Assembly: GCA_934725005.1 (NCBI GenBank)
Contig: CAKVBE010000079.1
Span: 1-5,308 of the forward strand
Length of the DNA stretch: 5,308 nucleotides
Direction: 5' to 3'
Source: an uncultured Rickettsiales bacterium
Lineage (GTDB): Bacteria > Pseudomonadota > Alphaproteobacteria > Rickettsiales > UBA1997
The number at the start of each line of letters is the position of its first letter. Position 1 is the stretch's first letter. This document shows positions 1 through 5,308 of the stretch, one piece after another. The translations under genes and the position numbers were made by a program. Under the pieces are notes generated by a model. That model did not search any database. It was not told where the DNA came from and saw only the letters and a program-made list of their open reading frames with translations.

Positions 1-461
1 GTATCTCTACCATCTAAAAAACAATGCATCAATACTTCAACATTTTCTTTTGCTATAGTTTTAGCTAATTTTATTATATGCTTTATGTGAGCATGTACAC
101 CACCATCTGATAATAAGCCTAATAAATGCATTTTTCCGTTAGATTTTTTAACGCTATTAATTGCATCAACCAAAACAGGATTTTTCATAAATGCATCTTC
201 TTCGACACATTTATTAATTCTTGGTAAGTCCTGCAACATAACTCTACCCGCACCTATATTCATGTGCCCTACTTCGGAATTTCCCATTTGTCCATCCGGT
301 AGCCCAACAAACTTTCCAGATGCTTCTAATTGCGAGTTAGGATACTCTTTTAACAAAGAGTCAAAAAAATGTGTATCAGCCTTTGCTATTGCCGAATTTT
401 CACTATCGCTCGTTAGTCCCCAACCGTCCAATATACATAAAACTACTGGTTTTTTACTCAT
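1..461 (-). CDS. gpmI: 2,3-bisphosphoglycerate-independent phosphoglycerate mutase, N-terminal part (cut by window edge)
   Basis: This cytosolic enzyme interconverts 3- and 2-phosphoglycerate in glycolysis and gluconeogenesis through a phosphoserine intermediate, using two Mn(II)-type metal ions. I translated the minus strand from the ATG at 461-459; the frame stays open for 153 codons to the left edge. The family's signature residues are visible: LDGWG with metal-ligand Asp12; GLPDGQMGNSEVGHMNIGAGR around residues 53-73 with the nucleophilic Ser62; SDGGVHAH with His123; and DGRD at the edge, giving the substrate-binding Arg152/Asp153. Numbering almost matches the characterised Bacillus enzyme, which supports the start MSKKPVVLCILDGWG. 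Family members are about 510 residues, so roughly 70% lies outside the window. The gene is transcribed away from the membrane protein/tatD pair. No good ribosome-binding site sits next to the ATG; a perfect AGGAGG lies 25 bases upstream, too far to serve it. The family identification is very secure. Confidence 0.97.
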   Translation of the reverse strand, partial: MSKKPVVLCILDGWGLTSDSENSAIAKADTHFFDSLLKEYPNSQLEASGKFVGLPDGQMGNSEVGHMNIGAGRVMLQDLPRINKCVEEDAFMKNPVLVDAINSVKKSNGKMHLLGLLSDGGVHAHIKHIIKLAKTIAKENVEVLMHCFLDGRD

Positions 462-492
462 ATCAAAGTTTACGTTTTTTCTGATGCCTCCT

Positions 493-520
493 AATATATT
501 ACAATTTTATTAATTTTCAA
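493..520 (-). promoter_or_regulatory. Putative sigma70-type promoter for gpmI
   Basis: On the minus strand, TTGAAA (520-515) is followed after 16 bases by TATATT (498-493). These match the consensus boxes at five of six positions each. Transcription would begin near 486, giving a leader of about 25 bases before the gpmI ATG. In DNA this AT-rich, chance matches to a -10 box are common, so the support is the pairing, the spacing and the position between divergent genes. Confidence 0.4.
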
Positions 521-540
521 TATCACATTTATATAAACAT

Positions 541-569
541 TTGACAAATTAATTAAATTATGCTATTTT
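541..569 (+). promoter_or_regulatory. Strong sigma70-type promoter with extended -10, driving the membrane protein/tatD pair
   Basis: A perfect -35 box TTGACA (541-546) is followed by a 17-base spacer and TATTTT (564-569). TGC immediately precedes the latter, giving an extended -10 element. The expected transcript start is near 576, leaving a leader of about 35 bases before the ATG at 612. An exact -35 box at ideal spacing with a TGn extension is much less likely by chance than AT-rich -10 matches alone. This is the best promoter candidate in the window. Confidence 0.65.
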
Positions 570-611
570 ATGAGTATATTTAAATATTTATTGTTTTTTC
601 TTTAATAAAAT

Positions 612-1454
612 ATGGCTAAATTATCATTCATAAAAATAAGTTGTAGCAGCATATTGTTTGCGTTAAAACACATTATTTTGTTAGTAGTTTTAAATGTAAT
701 AGCCTATCATTGTTTCAATGGTTTTTTTGTCAAGTTACTAGAAGATAATTTTCATTTTGAAAGAAACATAATAATAAACTCAAGGAATCTGATAACATTA
801 ATACTATCAATTACAGTTTTAACTATCAAGTCAATTATCTATTCATCAACAATGAATTATGAAGACAGTGGTACAAGTATCAGTGTATTTGATTACATCG
901 GCGAGATAGGTGATAGATTCATTAATGTATTTGTCAACATTATAGTTTTACTTCTTTTGTTATCAATATCTACGTTTTTTTTCGTAATTCCAGGAGTTTT
1001 TGTTTATTCAATTTTATCATATTCTGTATTATTTTGCGCAGGAAAAACAGCGAACTCAAAAAACAAAAATAACTTTCAAGAAAATTACAATCTAAATACA
1101 TCATTATATAGAAGCCTAGAGGTTTCAAAAGGACATACGTTTAAGTTGCTTATAAACAATGTTATCGCAATGTCAATATTATGCTATCTTTTATATTTTG
1201 TAAATTATAATTTTTATGCCAAAGCATGGTTTGACTCAAATTATTTTATTAAATTTATCATTTTTGATTTATTCATAATATTCACATTCAAGACAGGTAT
1301 TATTTTAGATAAATTAGATGATAAAGAATTTGAGGCTATAAAAAATCAAGAGAGAAACACTAAGTTTGAGATAAATAAAATTAAAACAGAAATATCAAAA
1401 GATACAAAATTGAAAGAACTTGGTGAATCTTATATAAAGAAAAAAATTAGATAA
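612..1454 (+). CDS. Six-helix integral membrane protein, YciC/GDPD-membrane-domain-like, function unknown
   Basis: This 280-residue inner-membrane protein has no certain function. Hydrophobic stretches at about residues 12-36, 58-78, 103-123, 126-146, 178-198 and 211-232 suggest six membrane helices. A polar tail of about 45 residues follows (LDDKEFEAIKNQERN onward), rich in Lys and Glu, probably cytoplasmic and perhaps helical or coiled-coil. Two motifs hint at a family. IPGVFVYSILSYSVL (126-140) and RSLEVSKGHTFKLL (167-180) match the layout 'IPG-x-Y ... RS-x-E-L-[ST]-x-G-H-x-x-[KR]' found in YciC/UPF0259-like proteins and in the membrane domain of some glycerophosphodiester phosphodiesterases. 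That assignment is recalled pattern similarity, not a search result. The ATG at 612 lacks a clear ribosome-binding site but fits the strong promoter upstream. Its stop lies one base before the tatD start, so the two genes are very probably co-transcribed and perhaps translationally coupled. The coding call is strong; the function is open. Confidence 0.85.
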   Translation: MAKLSFIKISCSSILFALKHIILLVVLNVIAYHCFNGFFVKLLEDNFHFERNIIINSRNLITLILSITVLTIKSIIYSSTMNYEDSGTSISVFDYIGEIGDRFINVFVNIIVLLLLLSISTFFFVIPGVFVYSILSYSVLFCAGKTANSKNKNNFQENYNLNTSLYRSLEVSKGHTFKLLINNVIAMSILCYLLYFVNYNFYAKAWFDSNYFIKFIIFDLFIIFTFKTGIILDKLDDKEFEAIKNQERNTKFEINKIKTEISKDTKLKELGESYIKKKIR

Positions 1455-1455
1455 T

Positions 1456-2235
1456 ATGCTAGTAGATTCGCATTGCCATTTAGACCTGTTAATTGAAAAT
1501 ACAGAAAATAATTTGGATTCATTTATAAAAGAAGCAAATAATAATTCTGTCAATATACTAAATACAATATGTACTTCTGTAGATGAAATTGATAGAATTA
1601 TCTATTTGTGTGAAAAGTATGATTGTGTCTTTGGTTCATTTGGTATTCATCCATCAGAAATAAATGGAAAATTTCTCTCTGTTAATGAGATAGTTAAGTA
1701 TACAAAACACAAAAAGATATGTTCAATTGGAGAAACTGGATTGGATTATCACTTTGAACCATACAATAAAATAGAACAAATAAAAAACTTTGAAACGCAT
1801 ATTGAAGCAAGTAGGATCACAAAATTGCCTTTGATAATACACTCAAGAGACTGTGATGATGATATGATAGATGTATTAACAAGTGAAACAAAAAACGGTG
1901 AATTTCCATTTTTACTACATAGTTTTTGTTCAGGGAAAAAATTACTTTATAAAGCATTAGATTATGATGCATATATTTCATTGTCCGGGATTGTAACTTT
2001 TAAAAATAGTAAGAACTTACAAGAACTTGTAAAGGATATACCAATTAATAGAATACTAGTGGAAACAGATTCACCTTTTTTGGCTCCAGTCCCAAAAAGA
2101 GGAAATAAGAACCAGCCAGCATTCGTCAAGTATACTGCGGAATTTTTAAGTAATTTATTAAATATTGATTACGAACAATTTTGTAATGAAACAGCAGACA
2201 ACTTTTTAAAACTGTTCAGCAAAGTTCAATTATAA
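1456..2235 (+). CDS. tatD: TatD-family metal-dependent hydrolase (putative 3'-5' DNase)
   Basis: Members are amidohydrolase-fold TIM-barrel enzymes with a two-metal centre. Characterised TatD proteins are cytosolic DNases linked to DNA repair and fragmentation; the paralogues YcfH and YjjV are less well understood. All expected ligands are present: HCH at residues 6-8 (motif VDSHCHLD), Glu93 in GETGLDY, His129 in IIHSR, His155 in LLHSF, and Asp205 in ETDSPFLAP. The family patterns FGIHP (62-66) and PKRGNKNQPAFV (213-224) are also intact. At 259 residues it has the usual length. The start MLVDSHCHLD is the typical family start. The upstream gene ends one base earlier and no ribosome-binding site is visible, so translation probably depends on the preceding gene. 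In many proteobacteria tatD lies near metG, tmk or holB, but here its partner is an unrelated membrane protein. Which TatD subfamily it belongs to cannot be settled by eye. Confidence 0.96.
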   Translation: MLVDSHCHLDLLIENTENNLDSFIKEANNNSVNILNTICTSVDEIDRIIYLCEKYDCVFGSFGIHPSEINGKFLSVNEIVKYTKHKKICSIGETGLDYHFEPYNKIEQIKNFETHIEASRITKLPLIIHSRDCDDDMIDVLTSETKNGEFPFLLHSFCSGKKLLYKALDYDAYISLSGIVTFKNSKNLQELVKDIPINRILVETDSPFLAPVPKRGNKNQPAFVKYTAEFLSNLLNIDYEQFCNETADNFLKLFSKVQL

Positions 2236-2240
2236 TCAAC

Positions 2241-2288
2241 AAGCATGTAGCTTACTATAATAAATTTATAAATACTTTATACAAATTT
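2241..2288. other. AT-rich hairpins in the convergent tatD/slt gap (possible weak bidirectional terminator)
   Basis: The 95 bases between the two converging stop codons hold two potential stems. AAGC-ATGTA-GCTT (2241-2253) is short; on the minus strand it extends to seven pairs if GU pairs are allowed. The second runs from AAATTTATAAA (2262-2272) over a TAC loop to TTTATACAAATTT (2276-2288), forming 11 AT pairs with a two-base CA bulge. Neither has a GC-rich stem with an adjoining run of T, so they are not classic rho-independent terminators. Their position is where both transcripts must end, but AT-only palindromes also arise by chance in such DNA. Confidence 0.3.
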
Positions 2289-2330
2289 GATAAAAGCAAA
2301 ACTACAGGCGTTATATCAACCATCTAAAAC

Positions 2331-4406
2331 TTAACTCTCAATATGCGGATAATACTCTTGAAGAATTGTATCATACACTATTATATTTTCTAAAACTCTT
2401 TTAACATAATTTCTTGTTTCCCCAAATGGTATACACTCAATCCAATTAATTACATCATTAATATCTTCATATTTTCTTGGATCGCCATAGGCTTTTATCC
2501 ATTTTCCAACATTTCCCTGCCCTGCATTATATGAGGCAATCGCTAACACTTTAGATCCATTAAATGCTTTTAATAATTTATCTATGTAGTAACTTCCTAA
2601 TCTTAAATTGTACTGAATATCATGTTTAAGCTTATATTGATTATATGAAATTTTTAAGTCGTTACATAAATGCTTAGCAGTATCTGGCATTATCTGCATA
2701 AACCCAGTCGCACCAACAGGACTCATCGCATTAAATCTAAAATTACTTTCTTGTTTTATAATACCATGTATAAACGATATATTTATATTTTTGAGACTAA
2801 CTAATTTTATTACAGGAAATAAATAATCCACAAAATATACTTTTTTATAATTTGCAATTTTTGCTAAACTTATTAAAAAATTATAATTATCAAAAGTACT
2901 AACTAAATTTATGGTATAAATAACTTCATCATCTGAATTTGCATTATTAATTGCCTTCTTAAATAAATCAAAGGCTCTTTCATTTTCTCCTAAATATTTA
3001 TAATAGAAATGAGCAAATCTTATAATTTTATTATTCTCCGCAATGTTAGCATTTGAAATTTTTGGCATTTCTGGTATTTTTATATCATAATCTTCATTAT
3101 TTTTTAAACTAGATAGTACATTTGAAGACATTTGTCCATAAAAAGTTAATGAAAATTCAGCCGATTTTTTATACCAGTACATCATCTGTTTTTTGTTATC
3201 CAATTTTTGATATGTCCTTCCTAACCAATAACTAGCTTTTGACAAACTAACAGGATATGAAGAATTATTAAAAATATAATTAAAGTGCTCTAATGCTATC
3301 TGTGGTTTATTTAAAAAAACCAGTACTATCCAACCAGACAACCACTCTGCGTCATATGTGTCGACTCTGTTTAATTTACCATGATTTGCAGCAATATAAT
3401 AAGCTTTTTTATATTCTTTGTCTCTTATTAAATTTCTTATATAAATATGTCTATATAACCACCACTTTGTTGGATATTGAGAAATTGTATCTTTCATTGA
3501 ATACAATATCTTCAGTACTTCTTTATCTTTTTTGTTTTTTCTATAATACTTTGCCTTAGCAAAGGCCAATGCTTCATTTTCCCTAAGTCTTTTTGGTACT
3601 TTCTTTATTACATTACTTATATGTTTTGGATTACTATCTAACTCTATTATAGCATTAAATAAAGCCTTATAATCATTATTTTTTAATATATTTAATAAAT
3701 TTTTTAATTTATCTTTGTTACTGTCAAAAGACAATAATTCCATTTTTTTTATTAAATTTTCTTCTTTTATTATGAACTTATATTTATTATAGAATAATAT
3801 ATTGGCTTCATTCGAAAATTCTTCATTGAACCAAACATCTATTATTTTTTTATTTATTTTGTTTTTTCTTTCTTCTAATTCCTCACCTGTATAATTTTCA
3901 AAAATAAAATCATCTTCCTGTTTCAACAATTTTATATATGTATTAACATTTTTTGGCTTAAATTTATTAAAGTATTCTTTCACATCTTCATATTTAGCAT
4001 TTGAGTTATTTATGTAATACCTTTCTATCTTTGAATGAAACTTATCAAAAAATGGTAGGTAACTATTACTTGTATTAAATATAATCAAGTTAGTAAAGTT
4101 TTTGTAACTCAATACATTTATCTCCTTAAATCCTTCCGCCATAATTATTGTTTGTATTAAGTCTCTATTAGTATTATCATCTATTTTTGAAGTTTTTACA
4201 AATGCATCTGAAAATTTTTTATTTTTTAAATCTTTTTTTATATTCTTAAAAATTATTTCATCTTTTTCTGTCAAACCAATATTAAACTTTTCCTCAGATT
4301 TTTCGAACGGTATAAATACGTTATTTGCAAAACTAGCACCATTGATTGTATAAATAAAAATTATTATACATATATTTCTTATAATTATTTTAAAAAATCG
4401 TTCCAA
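2331..4406 (-). CDS. slt: Soluble lytic murein transglycosylase (Slt70-like), exported
   Basis: This periplasmic enzyme cleaves the MurNAc-GlcNAc bond of peptidoglycan, forming 1,6-anhydro-muropeptides during wall turnover. The N-terminus MERFFKIIIRNICIII... is a Sec-type signal peptide with probable cleavage after GASFA (residue 27); no lipobox is seen. Residues of about 45-540 form a long helical region. Its later part, about 275-490, reads like the superhelical ring of Slt70, with repeated motifs such as ASYWLGRTYQKL and AFDLFKKAI. The catalytic SLT domain covers about 542-680: the proton-donor Glu553 in IIKQESNF, GATGFMQIMPDTA (565-577), ASYNAGQGNVGKWI (624-637), and FGETRNYVKRVLE (661-673). 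The YGDPR and NWIECIPFGETRNYV signatures resemble alphaproteobacterial members. At 691 residues it is slightly longer than E. coli Slt70. The start codon is TTG (4406-4404); a stop lies three codons upstream and the next in-frame Met is residue 89, so TTG, or the ATT just before it, must initiate. The family is certain; the exact start less so. Confidence 0.96.
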   Translation of the reverse strand: MERFFKIIIRNICIIIFIYTINGASFANNVFIPFEKSEEKFNIGLTEKDEIIFKNIKKDLKNKKFSDAFVKTSKIDDNTNRDLIQTIIMAEGFKEINVLSYKNFTNLIIFNTSNSYLPFFDKFHSKIERYYINNSNAKYEDVKEYFNKFKPKNVNTYIKLLKQEDDFIFENYTGEELEERKNKINKKIIDVWFNEEFSNEANILFYNKYKFIIKEENLIKKMELLSFDSNKDKLKNLLNILKNNDYKALFNAIIELDSNPKHISNVIKKVPKRLRENEALAFAKAKYYRKNKKDKEVLKILYSMKDTISQYPTKWWLYRHIYIRNLIRDKEYKKAYYIAANHGKLNRVDTYDAEWLSGWIVLVFLNKPQIALEHFNYIFNNSSYPVSLSKASYWLGRTYQKLDNKKQMMYWYKKSAEFSLTFYGQMSSNVLSSLKNNEDYDIKIPEMPKISNANIAENNKIIRFAHFYYKYLGENERAFDLFKKAINNANSDDEVIYTINLVSTFDNYNFLISLAKIANYKKVYFVDYLFPVIKLVSLKNINISFIHGIIKQESNFRFNAMSPVGATGFMQIMPDTAKHLCNDLKISYNQYKLKHDIQYNLRLGSYYIDKLLKAFNGSKVLAIASYNAGQGNVGKWIKAYGDPRKYEDINDVINWIECIPFGETRNYVKRVLENIIVYDTILQEYYPHIES

Positions 4407-4433
4407 AATTATCTATAAATCATTGAAAAATAT

Positions 4434-4439
4434 ATTATA
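4434..4439 (-). promoter_or_regulatory. Candidate -10 box for slt in the divergent intergenic region
   Basis: On the minus strand a perfect TATAAT lies at 4439-4434, which would start transcription near 4427, about 20 bases before the TTG start of slt. No good -35 box is found 16-18 bases upstream; TTGCAA is present but about 23 bases away. For the rightward genes the 4407-4480 gap offers only weak pairs, such as TTGAAA (4423-4428) with TAAACT 16 bases on. The gap must hold control signals for both directions, but individual boxes cannot be trusted in DNA this AT-rich. Confidence 0.3.
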
Positions 4440-4480
4440 TTTATTAAACTTTTCATAAAAATTTGCAACATTTTTTGTAT

Positions 4481-4681
4481 ATGAAAAACTTAGTAGATTT
4501 AAATGATAAAGGCTTTTTCTCAAATACTTCTAGTTTGGAATGTAGTAAAGACTACTACGATGAAGTAAATGTTGTTGATCTACTTAGTAAAGTAGAAATG
4601 AATTCTGAAGACATTAAAATGGATTTATTGGACAATGATGAAAAAGTTGTAAATATTAATTTTAGGAAAAAAGATAATTAA
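4481..4681 (+). CDS. Small acidic hypothetical protein upstream of guaD
   Basis: This 66-residue protein is not one I recognise. It starts MKNLVDLNDKGFFSN and ends VVNINFRKKDN. It carries about 15 acidic and 9 basic residues, has no membrane segment or signal peptide, and has one Cys (residue 21). The central part (VNVVDLLSKVEMNSEDIKMDLL, residues 29-50) could form one amphipathic helix. The frame can be opened 18 bases earlier at a TTG, but the ATG at 4481 is the more natural start. There is no visible ribosome-binding site, as for other genes here. In favour of coding are the frame's G-rich first codon positions, a size that fills the gap between slt and guaD, and its 27-base distance to guaD in the same direction, which suggests a shared transcript. 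It could be a regulator, an antitoxin-like protein or a lineage-specific orphan; nothing decides between these. Confidence 0.55.
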   Translation: MKNLVDLNDKGFFSNTSSLECSKDYYDEVNVVDLLSKVEMNSEDIKMDLLDNDEKVVNINFRKKDN

Positions 4682-4708
4682 CCTAACATTTATTAGTTGG
4701 TATGAGAA

Positions 4709-5179
4709 ATGGAAAAAGAAGAATTAATGAGTAAAGCTGTTGAATGCTCACATCACGGCATGACACACAATTATGGTGGACCTTTTGGCGCTGTTGTTGT
4801 AAAAGACAATACGGTTGTTGCCACAGGTTGGAATAATGTTACTAGTTCTAATGATCCAACAGCGCATGCTGAAGTAACAGCAATAAGAAATGCATGTAAA
4901 AAATTAAATACATTTGATTTAAGTGGATGCGAATTATATACTTCATGCGAACCATGTCCTATGTGTTTATCAGCTATCTATTGGGCAAGAATCGACAAAA
5001 TTTATTATGCTAATACAAGAAAAGACGCAGCAAAAATAAATTTTGATGATGATTTTATATATAATGAGATACCATTAGCTCTTGATAAAAGAAAAATTCC
5101 TATGGAACAAATAGGAAGAGAAAAAGCCATAAAAGTTTTTGAGGAATGGGCACAAAAAACCGATAAAACTGAATATTAA
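4709..5179 (+). CDS. guaD: Guanine deaminase (cytidine-deaminase-fold, Bacillus GuaD type)
   Basis: This cytosolic zinc enzyme converts guanine to xanthine and ammonia in purine salvage or catabolism. The deaminase zinc site is complete: His53 and catalytic Glu55 in PTAHAEVTAIR, with Cys83 and Cys86 in TSCEPCPMC. Features separating it from the related tRNA adenosine deaminase TadA include GGPFGAVVVKD (23-33), GWNNVTSSNDPTAHAE (40-55, with Asn42), AIYWARIDKIYYA, NFDDDFIYNEI (111-121, with Asp114) and the C-terminal Glu-Tyr. The total of 156 residues equals the B. subtilis enzyme, in which the C-terminal tail swaps between subunits and places Tyr156 over the active site; this protein also ends in Tyr156. 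The ATG at 4709 gives that length. An earlier ATG at 4702 is in another frame and soon stops. A weak GAG precedes the start. No xanthine-processing gene is in view, so whether it feeds salvage or nitrogen scavenging is unknown. Confidence 0.94.
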   Translation: MEKEELMSKAVECSHHGMTHNYGGPFGAVVVKDNTVVATGWNNVTSSNDPTAHAEVTAIRNACKKLNTFDLSGCELYTSCEPCPMCLSAIYWARIDKIYYANTRKDAAKINFDDDFIYNEIPLALDKRKIPMEQIGREKAIKVFEEWAQKTDKTEY

Positions 5180-5200
5180 CTAGGTATAAACCAGAACAAA

Positions 5201-5271
5201 TTTTACATTCTTCAATAAAGAGTAATACCATAAATTGAAGTAGTTTGTAGTTTAAACAGACCGATGTAAGA
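5201..5271. repeat. Nested inverted repeats in the guaD 3' region
   Basis: TTTTACATT (5201-5209) can pair with GATGTAAGA (5263-5271) over nine positions, two of them GU. Directly inside it CTTCAAT (5210-5216) is an exact inverted repeat of ATTGAAG (5234-5240). Between the second stem and the outer closing strand lies a small GTTT/AAAC stem (5243-5246 with 5254-5257) containing the palindrome GTTTAAAC (5250-5257). Together these form a branched fold on either strand. No open reading frame of note covers the stretch. It may be a structured 3' untranslated region, part of a small RNA, or chance in AT-rich sequence; I recognise no known RNA family in it. Confidence 0.35.
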
Positions 5272-5272
5272 C

Positions 5273-5308
5273 AAAAAAGATGCACAGCGTCCAAATTAGG
5301 TACTGTGC
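5273..5308 (-). terminator. Rho-independent terminator for a minus-strand gene beyond the right edge
   Basis: Read on the minus strand, GCACAG (5308-5303) pairs exactly with CTGTGC (5287-5282). Two more CC/GG pairs lie inside (5300-5299 with 5292-5291). The stem is followed by ATC and then six T (5278-5273). A GC-containing stem followed at once by a T-run is the classic intrinsic-terminator form, and it is the most GC-rich stem in the window. It implies a gene or RNA entering from the right and converging on guaD. The hairpin reaches the last base, so the stem may extend further and the terminated gene cannot be seen. Confidence 0.55.

Noticed and set aside
487..492. Perfect AGGAGG on the minus strand upstream of gpmI, the only consensus Shine-Dalgarno in the window
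   Set aside because: It is 25 bases from the gpmI ATG, no ATG, GTG or TTG follows at 5-10 bases in frame, and it would lie at or upstream of the predicted transcript start. Probably coincidental.
262..513. 83-codon plus-strand frame
   Set aside because: It is antisense to gpmI, whose minus-strand translation matches the family residue for residue. A shadow frame.
3293..3559. 88-codon plus-strand frame
   Set aside because: It lies wholly antisense within the helical region of slt and has no recognisable product.
4702..4704. Earlier ATG as the start of guaD
   Set aside because: It is in a different reading frame and reaches a stop after ten codons; the ATG at 4709 gives the family's exact length.
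5180..5194. CT-A-GGT/ACC-AG hairpin directly after the guaD stop as its terminator
   Set aside because: The stem has only five pairs with a bulge, and the T-run (5201-5204) is six bases away and only four long. Too weak to call.
5100..5294. 64-codon minus-strand frame
   Set aside because: It overlaps the 3' end of guaD and runs through the terminator hairpin and inverted repeats; there is no plausible start context or family.
5180..5308. Known structured RNA (tmRNA, SRP RNA, 6S, RNase P or tRNA) after guaD
   Set aside because: None of the conserved cores of these RNAs (tRNA-like T arm, SRP tetraloop region, RNase P conserved core) could be found on either strand.
1..5308. Mobile element, CRISPR array, toxin-antitoxin or defence cassette
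   Set aside because: There are no transposase or integrase motifs, no spaced direct repeats, no phage proteins and no nuclease/helicase modules. Apart from the two unassigned genes, everything is recognisable housekeeping.

Overview
The window is strongly AT-rich, and its proteins are heavy in Lys, Asn and Ile. Shine-Dalgarno sequences are weak or absent and genes are tightly spaced. The C-terminal signature of the lytic transglycosylase (YGDPR, DVINWIE, IPFGETRNYVKRVLE) is of the kind seen in Alphaproteobacteria. The best guess is a low-GC, possibly streamlined or host-associated alphaproteobacterium. This is inferred from composition and protein motifs; there is no rRNA or other phylogenetic marker here.

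Layout from left to right. (1) The N-terminal 153 codons of the cofactor-independent phosphoglycerate mutase gpmI, on the minus strand and cut by the left edge. (2) A 150-base divergent control region, with one promoter facing gpmI and an almost ideal sigma70-type promoter (TTGACA, 17-base spacer, TGC-TATTTT) facing right. (3) A plus-strand pair: a six-helix integral membrane protein resembling the YciC/GDPD-membrane-domain group, followed after one base by a TatD-family metal-dependent hydrolase. (4) A 95-base convergent gap containing AT-rich hairpins. (5) A 691-residue exported lytic transglycosylase (slt) on the minus strand, apparently starting at TTG. (6) A short divergent gap. (7) A plus-strand pair: an unrecognised 66-residue acidic protein, then a full-length guanine deaminase (guaD) of the Bacillus type. 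(8) A 129-base tail of nested inverted repeats, ending in what reads as a rho-independent terminator for a minus-strand gene beyond the right edge.

The identified genes are mostly ordinary housekeeping functions: glycolysis, cell-wall turnover, purine salvage and a TatD nuclease or hydrolase. They do not form a single pathway. I see no tRNA or rRNA genes, CRISPR array, transposase, phage gene or defence cassette. The least explained items are the membrane protein, the small acidic protein and the folded 3' tail after guaD. None of these amounts to a convincing new system on sequence alone.
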